NCBI RefSeq assembly: GCF_900176885.1
Contig: NZ_LT839648.1
Coordinates: 2,189,740-2,253,739, forward strand
Direction of reading: 5' to 3'
DNA length: 64,000 nucleotides
Origin: Oceanobacillus senegalensis
GTDB lineage: Bacteria; Bacillota; Bacilli; Bacillales; Amphibacillaceae
A model generated the notes under the pieces. It was not told the DNA's origin, searched no databases, and saw only the letters and a list, made by a program, of their open reading frames with translations. The translations under genes and the position numbers were made by a program. Positions 1 to 8,360 of this stretch are shown in pieces; position 1 is the first letter of the stretch, and each line of letters opens with the position of its first letter.

Positions 1-1
1 A

Positions 2-52
2 TTAAACGAAGTCAAGGAACAAAAACCAATAAATTTCTACGTTCGTGTACAT
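2..52 (-). pseudogene. Truncated start of a third GT-B-like paralogue
   Basis: A 16-codon reading frame begins with ATG at 52 and stops at TAA near the window edge. Its translation, MYTNVEIYWFLFLDFV, resembles the first residues of the next gene upstream (MNTYVRNYWSLYLDF) and of the 520-residue paralogue. The homologues continue with RDF, but this copy stops after LDFV. It lies directly downstream of the 66-1472 gene in the same orientation. It looks like a third paralogue broken by a nonsense or frameshift mutation. The rest is outside the window, so a frameshifted remainder cannot be examined. Confidence 0.45.
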
Positions 53-65
53 CACCTTCTTCTAA

Positions 66-1472
66 CTAGTTCGTTAGCCTATCAATTAACTGTTTCAAAC
101 GTTCCCCTGACTTCTTCATATCCGGATAAGCATATTGAAGGAATTTTTCCCGTTCTTTTTTGAAATACCTCACCCAATTAGAATCGTTGAAGTAGTTAAT
201 AATTAAATTACCTAAATTTTGAGGGTTTAATTGAACTAATTCCCCTAAGTTATTATAATACCCTGAATAATTCGGTATATTTCTATGCAATATGAATACC
301 GCTCTGTTTGCAATCATGGCTTCTAACCCTACTGTCGATGGATAAGTAACAACGCAATCAACTTGAGGAAGAATATCATACAAATTGAACGACTGTGTTG
401 AATGAACAAATGAAAATTCTCGAGTTAACTGGTGAGGAGTTTTAACAGGGTAGTCCTTAATCAATATATTTAAATCAACCTGTTTGGTGACGGTTTTGAT
501 TAACATTCGCCATTTATCAATGTTTTTATTTCCTCTAACAGCAATCAATAATGTTTTTTTCGATTTATCAAGCCCTAATTGTTTAAAAAATGTATTCTTT
601 GATATGGTAGGTGGCTGAAATGCTTGGTCAAATCTCGGATGCCCAATAATTTCACAAGAACCATTTAATGCCCCCCTCTGCTTATACCAATCTACCTCAA
701 ACTGACCATAAACCGCATCCACCGTTGCGATTTTAGGTATAAAGCCGAACTCATTTCCAATGATTCCGTGCTGCACACAAATAGAAGGGATACCTTTTTC
801 TGCAGCTACTAAAACTAATATCCGGTTGATATAACTGTGGGTAGTCGATACAATAACACATGACGTAGAAACCTCATCTAATAAAAGATGAGACTGTTCA
901 ATACCATTTACCAATTGTTTAATTTTTTTTAACAATAAAGATTGGAATGTTTTGTCCTTGTACAGATGATGGCCTCTGTATATATAAAACAAAGATTTTG
1001 CTTGTTTTTGCAATTGAAAGATTGCTTTTTTTGTATCCATTTTATAATCATTTAAATATTTGACTGGAATATTGTACATGGTTGATGGACTACTAGATTT
1101 TCGTTTGACACCCGAGCTGATAATCATGGATCGTTTATTAAAATAATCATAAAAAGTACGTGGGGGTAATCGAAGTACTCCATCGAGATGTATCATTACT
1201 TTTCCGTGTTTTTTTTTGACTATTTGCTTCTTTTGATGGGACTGAACATATTTATTAAAAATGCCTTGAATTGTTTTTTGATTATTTACTGTACTTTTTA
1301 ATCGTTCCATAAATTTTTCATGATATAACGCATTCCAAACCTCAGTATGGTGTCTAATTAAGCTAGGAAAATGAACAATATAGGATAGGGAAAAACCTTT
1401 ATATTTTAACTTTTCAAAATCGCGAATAAAGTCAAGGTATAAAGACCAATAGTTCCTTACATACGTATTCAT
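66..1472 (-). CDS. GT-B-like surface polysaccharide biosynthesis enzyme, paralogue 1
   Basis: The product is about 468 residues and probably cytoplasmic, with no signal peptide or membrane segment. The C-terminal two thirds looks like a GT-B fold of the CDP-glycerol glycerophosphotransferase or capsule-transferase kind. It has a QHGI motif followed by a VDAVYG segment and a GHPRFDQ motif, and a later TYPSTVGLEAM loop typical of a nucleotide-donor site. The ATG at 1472 is chosen because AGGAGGACATGG precedes it. An in-frame ATG 15 bases upstream would lie within that ribosome binding site. It is the last intact gene of a minus-strand operon with the 520-residue paralogue and a nucleotide-sugar dehydratase. 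The exact substrate cannot be read from the sequence. Synthesis of a spore-surface polysaccharide is inferred from the neighbours. Confidence 0.7.
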   Translation of the reverse strand: MNTYVRNYWSLYLDFIRDFEKLKYKGFSLSYIVHFPSLIRHHTEVWNALYHEKFMERLKSTVNNQKTIQGIFNKYVQSHQKKQIVKKKHGKVMIHLDGVLRLPPRTFYDYFNKRSMIISSGVKRKSSSPSTMYNIPVKYLNDYKMDTKKAIFQLQKQAKSLFYIYRGHHLYKDKTFQSLLLKKIKQLVNGIEQSHLLLDEVSTSCVIVSTTHSYINRILVLVAAEKGIPSICVQHGIIGNEFGFIPKIATVDAVYGQFEVDWYKQRGALNGSCEIIGHPRFDQAFQPPTISKNTFFKQLGLDKSKKTLLIAVRGNKNIDKWRMLIKTVTKQVDLNILIKDYPVKTPHQLTREFSFVHSTQSFNLYDILPQVDCVVTYPSTVGLEAMIANRAVFILHRNIPNYSGYYNNLGELVQLNPQNLGNLIINYFNDSNWVRYFKKEREKFLQYAYPDMKKSGERLKQLIDRLTN

Positions 1473-1495
1473 CCATGTCCTCCTCATCCATATTT

Positions 1496-3058
1496 TTATC
1501 CCGTCAACCTATTAATCAAGTTCTTTAATCGTTTCTCTGAATTGCTTAAACCAGGATAAGCGTAGTTCAGAAACTTCTTCCGTTTATTCTCTGTATACAC
1601 TCTAAATTGGCGATTTTTAAAATACTTTATCATTTGTGTAGCTAACACTCGTGGGTCTGTTTGAACCAAATCTCCTAACCTATTATAATAACCTGTATGG
1701 CCTGGAAAACTTTTGTTCAAAATAAACACAGGTTTACCGGCAATCATTGCTTCTAAACCTACTGTCGATGAATAAGCTATGACAGCATCAACGTTTGGGA
1801 ATATGTCATATATATGATAGTCTTGTGTTGAGTGAACAAATGGAAACTTTTTGGTTAGTACATGCGGTGTCTTACTTGGATAGTTTTTAATTAAGATATT
1901 AAGATTTATTTTTCTTGAAACTCTTTGAATAAATGTCTGCCATTTATCTATATCATCATTATTCCTGACTGCAATCATGATTGTTTTCCTATTTGAGGAT
2001 AAACCCAATTTTTTTTCGAATGTTTTTCGTGTTATTTTAGAGCGTGTGGATATTTGATCAAATCGAGGATGTCCGATAATTTCAACAGAGTGAATGGGAG
2101 CCCCTCTTTTTATATACCAGTTTCTCTCAAAATGACCATATACAGCATCAATCGTTGCAATTTTTGGTATATATCCAATTTCACTCGAAATAATTCCATG
2201 TTGCATACAAATAGTAGGAATTCCTTTTTCGGAAGCAACCACTGTCAAAACACGATTTACTATACTATGAGTAGTTGATACAATAATACAAGAAGGTGAT
2301 ACATCATTGAGAAAATTTATAGTCATTTCAATATAGTTGATGACTGTTTTGATGGTATTTAAAAGCCAATTTTGAAATTCCTTATCTTTATATAGATGGT
2401 GTTTCTTCAATCTTTTAAATATTAATCTCGCCTGATTCTGTACTTTCGTTACTGCAACTCTTGTATCCACTACATAATTATTTAAATTATAACTAGTCCT
2501 TTTCTTTTTAAGCACTGGTCTCTTTCTATGAACATCCTTCTTTTTCACCGCGCTTACCTTCATCGTATCTAGAGATACTGCTTTTTTTTTCGTTTTATTT
2601 TTGTTCGCTAACGGTCTTTTCACTTTCTTATTTGATTTCGTTTGATTTCCTTTATTTATCTTGCTATTTGATTGTTTTAATCGCTTCGGTTGTTTTCTCG
2701 TTTCAAGAAAAATTGTTTGGGACCCATCAAAACTGTTTATCGTTTTTGGTGATAAGCGGAGCAATTTGTCTAAATGTACTACAACTTTTCCAGGTTTCTT
2801 TTTGACCAGTTGCCTTTTTTCGTGTGCATTTACAAATGTATTAAATTCTTTTTGAAATTCTGTTTCGTCATTAACCTGATTTTTTACCTTTCTAATAAAA
2901 TTCGGATGATTTAATTCATTCATCAATGGTTCATTACGTAAAATGATGCTGCGAAAATTGCTTAAATGAGGTAATGAAAAACCCTTATATTTCAACTCCT
3001 TAAAATCACGGATAAAGTCTAATTGTAACGACCTAAAATTCTTTAAAAAAGTATCCAT
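1496..3058 (-). CDS. GT-B-like surface polysaccharide biosynthesis enzyme, paralogue 2, with Lys-rich insert
   Basis: This 520-residue protein is a clear paralogue of its downstream neighbour. It shares the N-terminal LDFIRDF and LKYKGFSLP segments, the QHGI motif, VYGHFERNWY, GHPRFDQ and the YSSTVGLEAMIAGKP donor-site loop. It differs by an insertion at about residues 121-188 that is extremely rich in lysine and arginine. The ATG follows AGGAGGTTATT. The gene lies 20 bases after the dehydratase gene and 23 bases before paralogue 1, so the three are probably one transcript. The fold is glycosyltransferase- or glycerophosphotransferase-like, but the donor and acceptor are unknown. The basic insert could contact nucleic acid, an acidic coat protein or an anionic polymer. 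Confidence 0.7.
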   Translation of the reverse strand: MDTFLKNFRSLQLDFIRDFKELKYKGFSLPHLSNFRSIILRNEPLMNELNHPNFIRKVKNQVNDETEFQKEFNTFVNAHEKRQLVKKKPGKVVVHLDKLLRLSPKTINSFDGSQTIFLETRKQPKRLKQSNSKINKGNQTKSNKKVKRPLANKNKTKKKAVSLDTMKVSAVKKKDVHRKRPVLKKKRTSYNLNNYVVDTRVAVTKVQNQARLIFKRLKKHHLYKDKEFQNWLLNTIKTVINYIEMTINFLNDVSPSCIIVSTTHSIVNRVLTVVASEKGIPTICMQHGIISSEIGYIPKIATIDAVYGHFERNWYIKRGAPIHSVEIIGHPRFDQISTRSKITRKTFEKKLGLSSNRKTIMIAVRNNDDIDKWQTFIQRVSRKINLNILIKNYPSKTPHVLTKKFPFVHSTQDYHIYDIFPNVDAVIAYSSTVGLEAMIAGKPVFILNKSFPGHTGYYNRLGDLVQTDPRVLATQMIKYFKNRQFRVYTENKRKKFLNYAYPGLSNSEKRLKNLINRLTG

Positions 3059-3078
3059 AATAACCTCCTAACTGATAA

Positions 3079-4077
3079 TTAAATTAACCCTGCTTTTTTT
3101 AGTAATAAACGTAATTCATTTCTATTTAACGGTGATTCATCCATTGAACTATACGTTCTTGTGCTTGCTTTTTTAGCATTTCTATAACTCCTTGTTTCCG
3201 TTCCTGGTAAAACATACATATCAGGTAATTCCCAAGCCAATCTAGCCTCATCTACTGTCATCAATTCTTCATACATTTTCTCTCCTGGCCTTAGTCCAAT
3301 TACTTCTTTAACGACTTCTTTACTCTTTATGTGATATTTTTTACATGTTTCTTCTATCAAAATATCAGCTAAGTCCCCTATATTTATTACTGGCATTTTT
3401 AATACAAAAATCTCTCCACCCTTAGCATCTTTAAGCGCATTTATTGTCAACTGTGTTGCCTGAGTCAATGTCATCATAAAGCGTGTCATATTCTTATCTG
3501 TAACAGTAACTCTCTTATTCTTCTTTATTTGCTCTTTAAAAAGAGGAATAACGGAACCTCTTGACCCCATCACATTGCCGAACCGTACACTTGCAAAAAC
3601 GGTTTGGTCTTCCGTTCTGTTGTATTCAGTTGCTGAGATTAACCTTTCGCCAAGAAGTTTTGTTGAACCATACGTATTCGTGGGAGAAATAGCCTTATCT
3701 GAACTTGTGAAAACTACTTTTCTAACATTTTGGTCAATAGCAGCTTCAATAACATTATGCGTTCCCTGAACATTTGTTTTAACCGCTTCGTACGGATTGT
3801 ACTCACAAGTATCGACTTGCTTCATCGCTGCTAAATGGAATACAAAATCAACCTCTCGCATAGCTTTAAATAGACAATCATAGTCACGAACATCACCTAT
3901 TATAAAGCGTAAGTTTTTTCTATCACCTAGTTCATCTTTTAGTTGTTGTTGTTTATATTCATCTCGACTAAATATCTTTATAACTTTTGGATTTTCTTTC
4001 AGTAAATGTTTAACGATACACTTACCGATTGTTCCCGTACCACCAATAACCAATATGTTTCTATTTTTGAAATACAC
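3079..4077 (-). CDS. UDP-GlcNAc 4,6-dehydratase-like SDR enzyme (FlaA1/PseB/CapD type)
   Basis: This 332-residue extended SDR enzyme probably converts UDP-N-acetylglucosamine to a 4-keto-6-deoxy sugar nucleotide for surface glycans. The NAD(P)-binding motif GGTGTIG lies at residues 12-18. The active-site string has D127, K128 and Y136, the same Asp-Lys-8-Tyr spacing as FlaA1 (D132, K133, Y141), followed by K140. It has the MKQVDTCEYNP segment of the PseB/CapD group and no N-terminal membrane domain, so it is a short soluble form. GTG is the start, with GAGGG seven bases upstream. As first gene of the operon it presumably supplies a modified sugar to the two GT-B-like proteins. Pseudaminic, bacillosamine or fucosamine-type products are equally possible. 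Confidence 0.8.
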   Translation of the reverse strand: MYFKNRNILVIGGTGTIGKCIVKHLLKENPKVIKIFSRDEYKQQQLKDELGDRKNLRFIIGDVRDYDCLFKAMREVDFVFHLAAMKQVDTCEYNPYEAVKTNVQGTHNVIEAAIDQNVRKVVFTSSDKAISPTNTYGSTKLLGERLISATEYNRTEDQTVFASVRFGNVMGSRGSVIPLFKEQIKKNKRVTVTDKNMTRFMMTLTQATQLTINALKDAKGGEIFVLKMPVINIGDLADILIEETCKKYHIKSKEVVKEVIGLRPGEKMYEELMTVDEARLAWELPDMYVLPGTETRSYRNAKKASTRTYSSMDESPLNRNELRLLLKKAGLI

Positions 4078-4384
4078 AACAGTTCCCTCATTCCTAATTC
4101 GTGGTTTAGCACTTTAAATAAGGATAAATTTTATTCTTAAAGATTCCATATATGTATATTAAGATGGACACGATTAGTTAAAGACCGCCACCTATTTCCA
4201 AAGCCTATTTATAAAAAGAGGGTACGAAATCTATTGTATATACCTAATCAAAAGCTCCAGCATCTTTATAACGAATAATATCTTATTCTTTCTTTAAAAA
4301 CTTGATATTCTACTATGCTAGACTTTAAGATAACGAATATGTTAAATGAAAAATAAAGAGGGGGATCCTCCCCCCTCTTTATTC
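4078..4384. other. Intergenic region with terminator
   Basis: This 307-base gap holds the terminator of the cysteine-rich gene on its right and the presumed promoter of the dehydratase operon on its left. The rest is very AT-rich. I found no ORF with a ribosome binding site and no convincing sigma-factor consensus. Confidence 0.5.
4352..4383 (-). terminator. Rho-independent terminator of cysteine-rich gene A
   Basis: A perfect 13-bp inverted repeat (AATAAAGAGGGGG and its complement) surrounds a 6-base loop immediately after the stop codon of the 4385-5083 gene. AT-rich sequence follows on the minus strand. Confidence 0.85.
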
Positions 4385-5083
4385 TTAAGCTCCATTACCA
4401 CCATTATTTCCATTGTCATTTCCATTGACAGGAAACACAACAGGGCATTGTGGTGGAATGGTTGGTGCAGGACATGGTGGGATAGGAAGCATATCTCTTG
4501 GTTGGCAGAAGTCAGCAACAATTTCAAGTGTTACATCAAAAGTGGATTGGATGCTTTGGCATAGACGTACAGTAACCGTTACATCTAATTCATCAATGTC
4601 TGTAGTTGTTCCAACATCACATGTAGCTGTACAAACAAAGCAATCTAAGTCCGTATACGTTACATCAATATCAGTACCATCTGGTGCACAAAGAATTACT
4701 TGTTCACAACGAGTGAATTCTACTGTACCTATTTCAACATTCGCGCCACCAAGGTCTGCTGCTAAATTTGCAAAGATTGTTACCTCGAAGTTTTTGCGAA
4801 TGTTTACCAGCTGTAATGTTACAAGTGCACCGTCTATTTCAAACTCTTGATCTTCCCGATCTAGAATTTCAATCGGGTCAACATCCGTAGGTGCAACCTC
4901 ACAAGTAACACTATTTAGGTCAATATCATCACACTCTAATTGATCACCAGTAACTGGATTAACCGGTAGTTCCAAGTCAGTTAAACTCAGATCAAATGTT
5001 GCTTCATTTAAAACCCAATCATAGACCTTCTCTGTATTAATACAAAGAAGCTCCTGACCCCCCGTTAAATTATTTGCTTGCAT
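4385..5083 (-). CDS. Cysteine-rich spore-surface (coat/crust-like) protein, copy A
   Basis: The product has 232 residues, no signal peptide and no membrane segment. It has twelve cysteines (14, 51, 61, 126, 132, 148, 151, 155, 175, 193, 204, 213), is very acidic and rich in beta-favouring residues, and ends in a proline stretch and an Asn/Gly-rich tail. The N-terminus carries INTEKVYDWV. Cytosolic mother-cell expression plus many cysteines fits a disulfide-cross-linked spore coat or crust protein. The promoter matches sigma-K, and the start codon follows GGAGGTG. It is nearly identical to the protein at 8361-9041, differing mostly near residues 41-75 and at the C-terminus. I do not recognise a named family, so the role is inferred from promoter, composition and neighbours. 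Confidence 0.72.
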   Translation of the reverse strand: MQANNLTGGQELLCINTEKVYDWVLNEATFDLSLTDLELPVNPVTGDQLECDDIDLNSVTCEVAPTDVDPIEILDREDQEFEIDGALVTLQLVNIRKNFEVTIFANLAADLGGANVEIGTVEFTRCEQVILCAPDGTDIDVTYTDLDCFVCTATCDVGTTTDIDELDVTVTVRLCQSIQSTFDVTLEIVADFCQPRDMLPIPPCPAPTIPPQCPVVFPVNGNDNGNNGGNGA

Positions 5084-5120
5084 TTTGCAAACACCTCCAG
5101 ATAAAAGTTATCCTCACCCA

Positions 5121-5150
5121 TAGATTATGCAACCTTTGTAAAAATGTCCT
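5121..5150 (-). promoter_or_regulatory. Sigma-K-like promoter of cysteine-rich gene A
   Basis: On the minus strand, CATAATCTA matches the sigma-K -10 consensus CATANNNTA. An AC dinucleotide sits at the -35 position with a 16-base spacer, about 40 bases before the start codon. The paralogue at 8361-9041 has an equivalent element, which supports it. Confidence 0.6.
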
Positions 5151-5363
5151 AGTGAAATAGCGGAAAATTTTCTGACGTAAAAAAATACGTTTTCATTTCT
5201 ATCTAAATCGTAGCCAACAACAAATAATACATAATTATCACGAATTTAATTTTCCATAATAATATATATTAATTGGTTCAATACAGGTGGTAAAGAATTA
5301 AATAAACTGGCAAACTTAGGAAAACGCATAACGAGGTTTTCAAACAAAGGAGGAACGAAGGGT

Positions 5364-5909
5364 ATGGAAGAGAACTATCAAGAACAAAGGAATGGTTATC
5401 TAAATCATGAACATAGAAATGATATATACACCCAAATTCAAAACATGCATGATTCCATTTACCAATTAAAACACGAGGTGCGGATGCTTAGAGAACAAAT
5501 TGATAGCATGCATATATCTGAAATGTATCAAATGATGAATGATGTCTTAAGTATGACGAATGATCATTTAACTATAGTAAAAAATGACATTGACTCTCAA
5601 AAAGAAGAATTTACCGAGATGAAACAGCAGTTGGATGAAAAAGCACCTAAACAGGCAACACCAAAACCATCCGAATACCGTCAATTACAAAGAATGCTTC
5701 AATCTTTCAATCGAGTGAACCCTGATCCCTTTTACCAAAATGGAATGAATCAACATGGTTCTAGACAACCACTCTCCAATAATCAAAATTTTCGCAATAC
5801 CCAAAGTACAATCGCAATGAAGGGGAATTCCAGGACCTTCCAGAATCCCCAAAGTTTAATAAATAAAAATATCATTACACGAACTTCAAGTTCAAAAAAC
5901 AAAAGATAG
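5364..5909 (+). CDS. Coiled-coil protein with basic tail, spore-surface module copy A
   Basis: The 181-residue protein has a predicted coiled coil at about residues 18-95 (heptads such as IYQLKHEVRMLREQIDSM). A Gln/Asn/Pro-rich linker follows, then a basic C-terminus ending NKNIITRTSSSKNKR. The coil, the PSEYRQLQRML element and the NIITRTS tail all recur in the 515-residue protein at 9345-10892, so the two are paralogues. The start ATG follows AAAGGAGGAACGAAGGGT. It is divergent from cysteine-rich gene A, exactly as the larger paralogue is from gene B. No known family is recognised. A scaffold or assembly role for the surface layer is inference. Confidence 0.75.
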   Translation: MEENYQEQRNGYLNHEHRNDIYTQIQNMHDSIYQLKHEVRMLREQIDSMHISEMYQMMNDVLSMTNDHLTIVKNDIDSQKEEFTEMKQQLDEKAPKQATPKPSEYRQLQRMLQSFNRVNPDPFYQNGMNQHGSRQPLSNNQNFRNTQSTIAMKGNSRTFQNPQSLINKNIITRTSSSKNKR

Positions 5910-5953
5910 CCATAATTAGATTGGATGGATTGTCATGTTTTAAACAATAGGAT

Positions 5954-5998
5954 GCTGTAGAGATGCTAATTTAACCTAAGCAAAGCATGCTCTACAGC
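5954..5998. terminator. Bidirectional terminator between convergent genes
   Basis: A 14-15 bp stem (GCTGTAGAGATGCT with AGCATGCTCTACAGC, one bulge) encloses a 16-base loop between the convergent coiled-coil gene and the surface-carbohydrate gene. The flanking T-runs are weak. Confidence 0.65.
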
Positions 5999-6011
5999 TC
6001 CATTTTCCCAG

Positions 6012-7271
6012 TTAAAACTTGTGAATAGTAAATAGGTTATTTCCTAATTTTTTTATAACAAAATCCCTTTTTGTCCCTTCTATTGCATCTAATTTTAAGA
6101 AAAAATCTTCTATTTCTTCTTGAGTCAAAGAAAAAATTCTTTTCTTTCTCTTTTTTCCTTTTATCCGGAATGATTTATTTGGTAAATTAAAAAACTCAGA
6201 TGCCTTTGATGGTACATGTAATGAATTAAATCGTTGAAGAATGTTTTCACATGAAAAACTGTCATTTGACCATTCCAAATAATCAAATAACCCCTTTTCA
6301 TTCACAAACCCCTTATCATTTCTTTGCAAATCTTTTTTCAATCGAACTTCTTCCAACGTAGCATGGAGTTCAGCAATAGAAGTGGCTTTAATCCCCAGTT
6401 TATTCGGAAGGCTCACACTCTTCTTATTAGATATAGGTGGATCATAAGAAATTAATGGTTTTTCTAATAAATATGCTTCGATACCTGATGTACATCCATT
6501 GTGTATGACTACCTTGGCAGCTAAAAGCCACTTAATAATATTCCCTTCATGAATTACTTTTACATTATTGTAATCAGCAAGCGCTTGTTTATAAGATTGA
6601 AAGTTTTCGCCTGGATGAGGCCTTACAATAAACATCGTATCCGGGAATTTCTCACACGTTTCTTTTATCATGTCTAGGAAAAGATAATATAACTTTTTTA
6701 TATCTTTAAAATGCGGATTATCTTTCATCCCCCTTGCAGTGTTATATTTAGAAAATCTTGTATTTATTAATATAAACTCGCCATATTCATCTATTAATCT
6801 ATTAGAACCTTCCTCATACATACTCCTAAATTTAGAAGTTAATAGGTCCAATCTTGGATTACCCACAACATGATACTTTTCTTCGTATTCAGGATAGGTC
6901 CTTGTAATAGCTTCCTTCTGATATTTCCCCCAACAATACTCATGGGTAACGAATTGAAGCATCTCCCGCCTCATTCTATCTCGAAAGTATTTTTCTTCGT
7001 TTATCAGCAATCCTTCTTCATCTAACTCCACTATTATATGTCCGTTATCTTTTGCATGCGTGATAACCCTTTTCCTAAAACCATGTGGATACCCCTTTGA
7101 AAAGAAAATACCATTAGGATATTCCTCGGATGCTAGTTCAACCATATAATGATCCCCTATAATCACTTGATAACCTTCCTTAACCGCATAGTAAGCTAAT
7201 AGTAACTTGGAATCCATCTCTCTGACCTTTACTTCAACTGGTAAGTATAACAATCCTTTGTTTTTGTTCAC
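6012..7271 (-). CDS. Surface carbohydrate biosynthesis protein (GT-B-like)
   Basis: This 419-residue protein resembles the surface carbohydrate biosynthesis family. The N-terminus has VEVKVREMDSKLLLAYYAV followed by GYQVIIGDH, the middle has VVGNPRLDLL, and a C-terminal HNGCTSGIEAYLLEKP loop is a typical nucleotide-sugar donor site of GT-B enzymes. A GTG start is used, preceded by AGAGGTGTATAAAG. The C-terminal 80 residues are lysine-rich. It sits between the two copies of the cysteine-rich/coiled-coil module, so glycosylation or polymer decoration of those surface proteins is a reasonable inference. The substrate is unknown, and family membership rests on motif memory rather than a search. 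Confidence 0.7.
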   Translation of the reverse strand: MNKNKGLLYLPVEVKVREMDSKLLLAYYAVKEGYQVIIGDHYMVELASEEYPNGIFFSKGYPHGFRKRVITHAKDNGHIIVELDEEGLLINEEKYFRDRMRREMLQFVTHEYCWGKYQKEAITRTYPEYEEKYHVVGNPRLDLLTSKFRSMYEEGSNRLIDEYGEFILINTRFSKYNTARGMKDNPHFKDIKKLYYLFLDMIKETCEKFPDTMFIVRPHPGENFQSYKQALADYNNVKVIHEGNIIKWLLAAKVVIHNGCTSGIEAYLLEKPLISYDPPISNKKSVSLPNKLGIKATSIAELHATLEEVRLKKDLQRNDKGFVNEKGLFDYLEWSNDSFSCENILQRFNSLHVPSKASEFFNLPNKSFRIKGKKRKKRIFSLTQEEIEDFFLKLDAIEGTKRDFVIKKLGNNLFTIHKF

Positions 7272-7341
7272 CTTTATACACCTCTTCTTATTCAGTGTAT
7301 CTTCCCTAAACAGAATGCATTTAATTTCTATTGTGAAACAA

Positions 7342-7375
7342 GTAAATAAGGCAAGTATTTACTCGCCTTATTTAC
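7342..7375 (-). terminator. Terminator of the 7401-8289 operon
   Basis: An 11-bp perfect inverted repeat (GTAAATAAGGC and complement) with a 12-base loop lies 26 bases after the stop codon at 7401, on the minus strand. Confidence 0.65.
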
Positions 7376-7400
7376 GTCTTTCTTCAAACGTTCGATTAGA

Positions 7401-7721
7401 TTAAACCTTCCCCCTCAAATCATCTAATATTTCCTCGAATGTTTCCTTGCTTTCCATTATCATCGAATCAATAGTTGATGAAATATCCTCTAAATCTATT
7501 AATTGAAATTCTTCTTTATTACCGTTTTCACCCTTATTTTCCAGGTGATTTAACATATAGGTTAATAACAGGTACAATGTGTTGCCTTCTAAAAAAATGA
7601 AACTATGATCGTCCTTTTCACGATAATCATTGGTCAATCGCTCTGTGTAGTCTTTCATATAATCCTGAATGAATTGTTTGATTAGCAATTGTTGGTCCTC
7701 ATTATTTCCGTTCTTATTCAT
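7401..7721 (-). CDS. Hypothetical acidic protein, second gene of a spore-surface island operon
   Basis: The 106-residue product is acidic and predicted helical, without signal or membrane segments. It contains NTLYLLLTYMLNHLENKG and an acidic C-terminal helix ending DDLRGKV. Its ATG overlaps the stop of the upstream 191-residue gene by eight bases, so translation is probably coupled. I recognise no family. Position between two copies of the spore-surface module is the only hint of function. Confidence 0.65.
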   Translation of the reverse strand: MNKNGNNEDQQLLIKQFIQDYMKDYTERLTNDYREKDDHSFIFLEGNTLYLLLTYMLNHLENKGENGNKEEFQLIDLEDISSTIDSMIMESKETFEEILDDLRGKV

Positions 7722-8289
7722 CTTCTTTTTGCTCCTCCTCTACTATTTTCCCATTTATATTAATCTGGTTAAGTGCATTCATTCCCTCCTGTAATTCATC
7801 GCCATATGTAAATCCTTGTATGCTGCCTTTATATGAAGATTTCGGGAGCCATTTTACTTGGAAATTGGAAAAAGTTAATGTTTCAGAAGGATCCAGTGTG
7901 TTCTTATGGGTAGGTTTCAACCAAAATTCTTGTTTATCGGTTGGCTCGTTTAATCGTTCCCATGCGTTTGATAATTGAACTTTTTGCTTGGAGTCTTTAT
8001 ATAGATATTTACCGGAAAAATCAAATAGTGCCTCTGGGGAAATTTTTATACAAATAATCGGATTCGTAAGTTGTTTTTGTCCGATGTTACGAATATGATA
8101 AGAACCAAGACACAGATTTTCATATCCTTTCTCATGAAAAATATGAAAGGTATAGGTAAAGTAACTAATAACATGAAGATTATTTGCTGTTTTTATTTCC
8201 GAAACCATTGTTTTTATTTCATTTAAATAAGAGGTATTCATTTTATGCCAATCTGCCATTTTTTTACGAATGTCCGTTATTCTTTCCAT
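7714..8289 (-). CDS. Hypothetical protein, first gene of a spore-surface island operon
   Basis: The 191-residue product starts with a helical N-terminus (about residues 1-40). A beta-rich segment follows, with SYHIRNIGQKQL and a LDPSETLTFSNFQVKW stretch typical of a beta-sandwich, and an acidic tail ends EEEQKEDE. The ATG at 8289 is preferred because GGGGGTG lies eight bases upstream; a TTG one codon earlier is also possible. It has no signal peptide or membrane segment. It is coupled to the 106-residue gene. The upstream gap is short and mostly filled by the terminator of cysteine-rich gene B, so low-level read-through may contribute to expression. No family is recognised. Confidence 0.65.
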   Translation of the reverse strand: MERITDIRKKMADWHKMNTSYLNEIKTMVSEIKTANNLHVISYFTYTFHIFHEKGYENLCLGSYHIRNIGQKQLTNPIICIKISPEALFDFSGKYLYKDSKQKVQLSNAWERLNEPTDKQEFWLKPTHKNTLDPSETLTFSNFQVKWLPKSSYKGSIQGFTYGDELQEGMNALNQININGKIVEEEQKEDE

Positions 8290-8315
8290 CAATCATTCAC
8301 CCCCACAGAAAAATA

Positions 8316-8342
8316 AAGAGAGAGAAAAAAATTCTCTCTCTT
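8316..8342 (-). terminator. Terminator of cysteine-rich gene B
   Basis: An 11-bp perfect stem (AAGAGAGAGAA and complement) with a 5-A loop lies directly downstream of the 8361-9041 gene. Confidence 0.7.
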
Positions 8343-8360
8343 CATCACTATGCTAAACGA

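Noticed and set aside
4413-4850. 145-codon plus-strand frame antisense to cysteine-rich gene A (a similar one at 8500-8808)
   Set aside because: It is the shadow of a constrained gene. It recurs in the paralogue only because the coding strand is conserved.
4385-5083. Endospore appendage (Ena, DUF3992) identity for the cysteine-rich proteins
   Set aside because: The N-terminal connector and cysteine pattern of Ena proteins as I remember them are not present. The protein is longer and more acidic.
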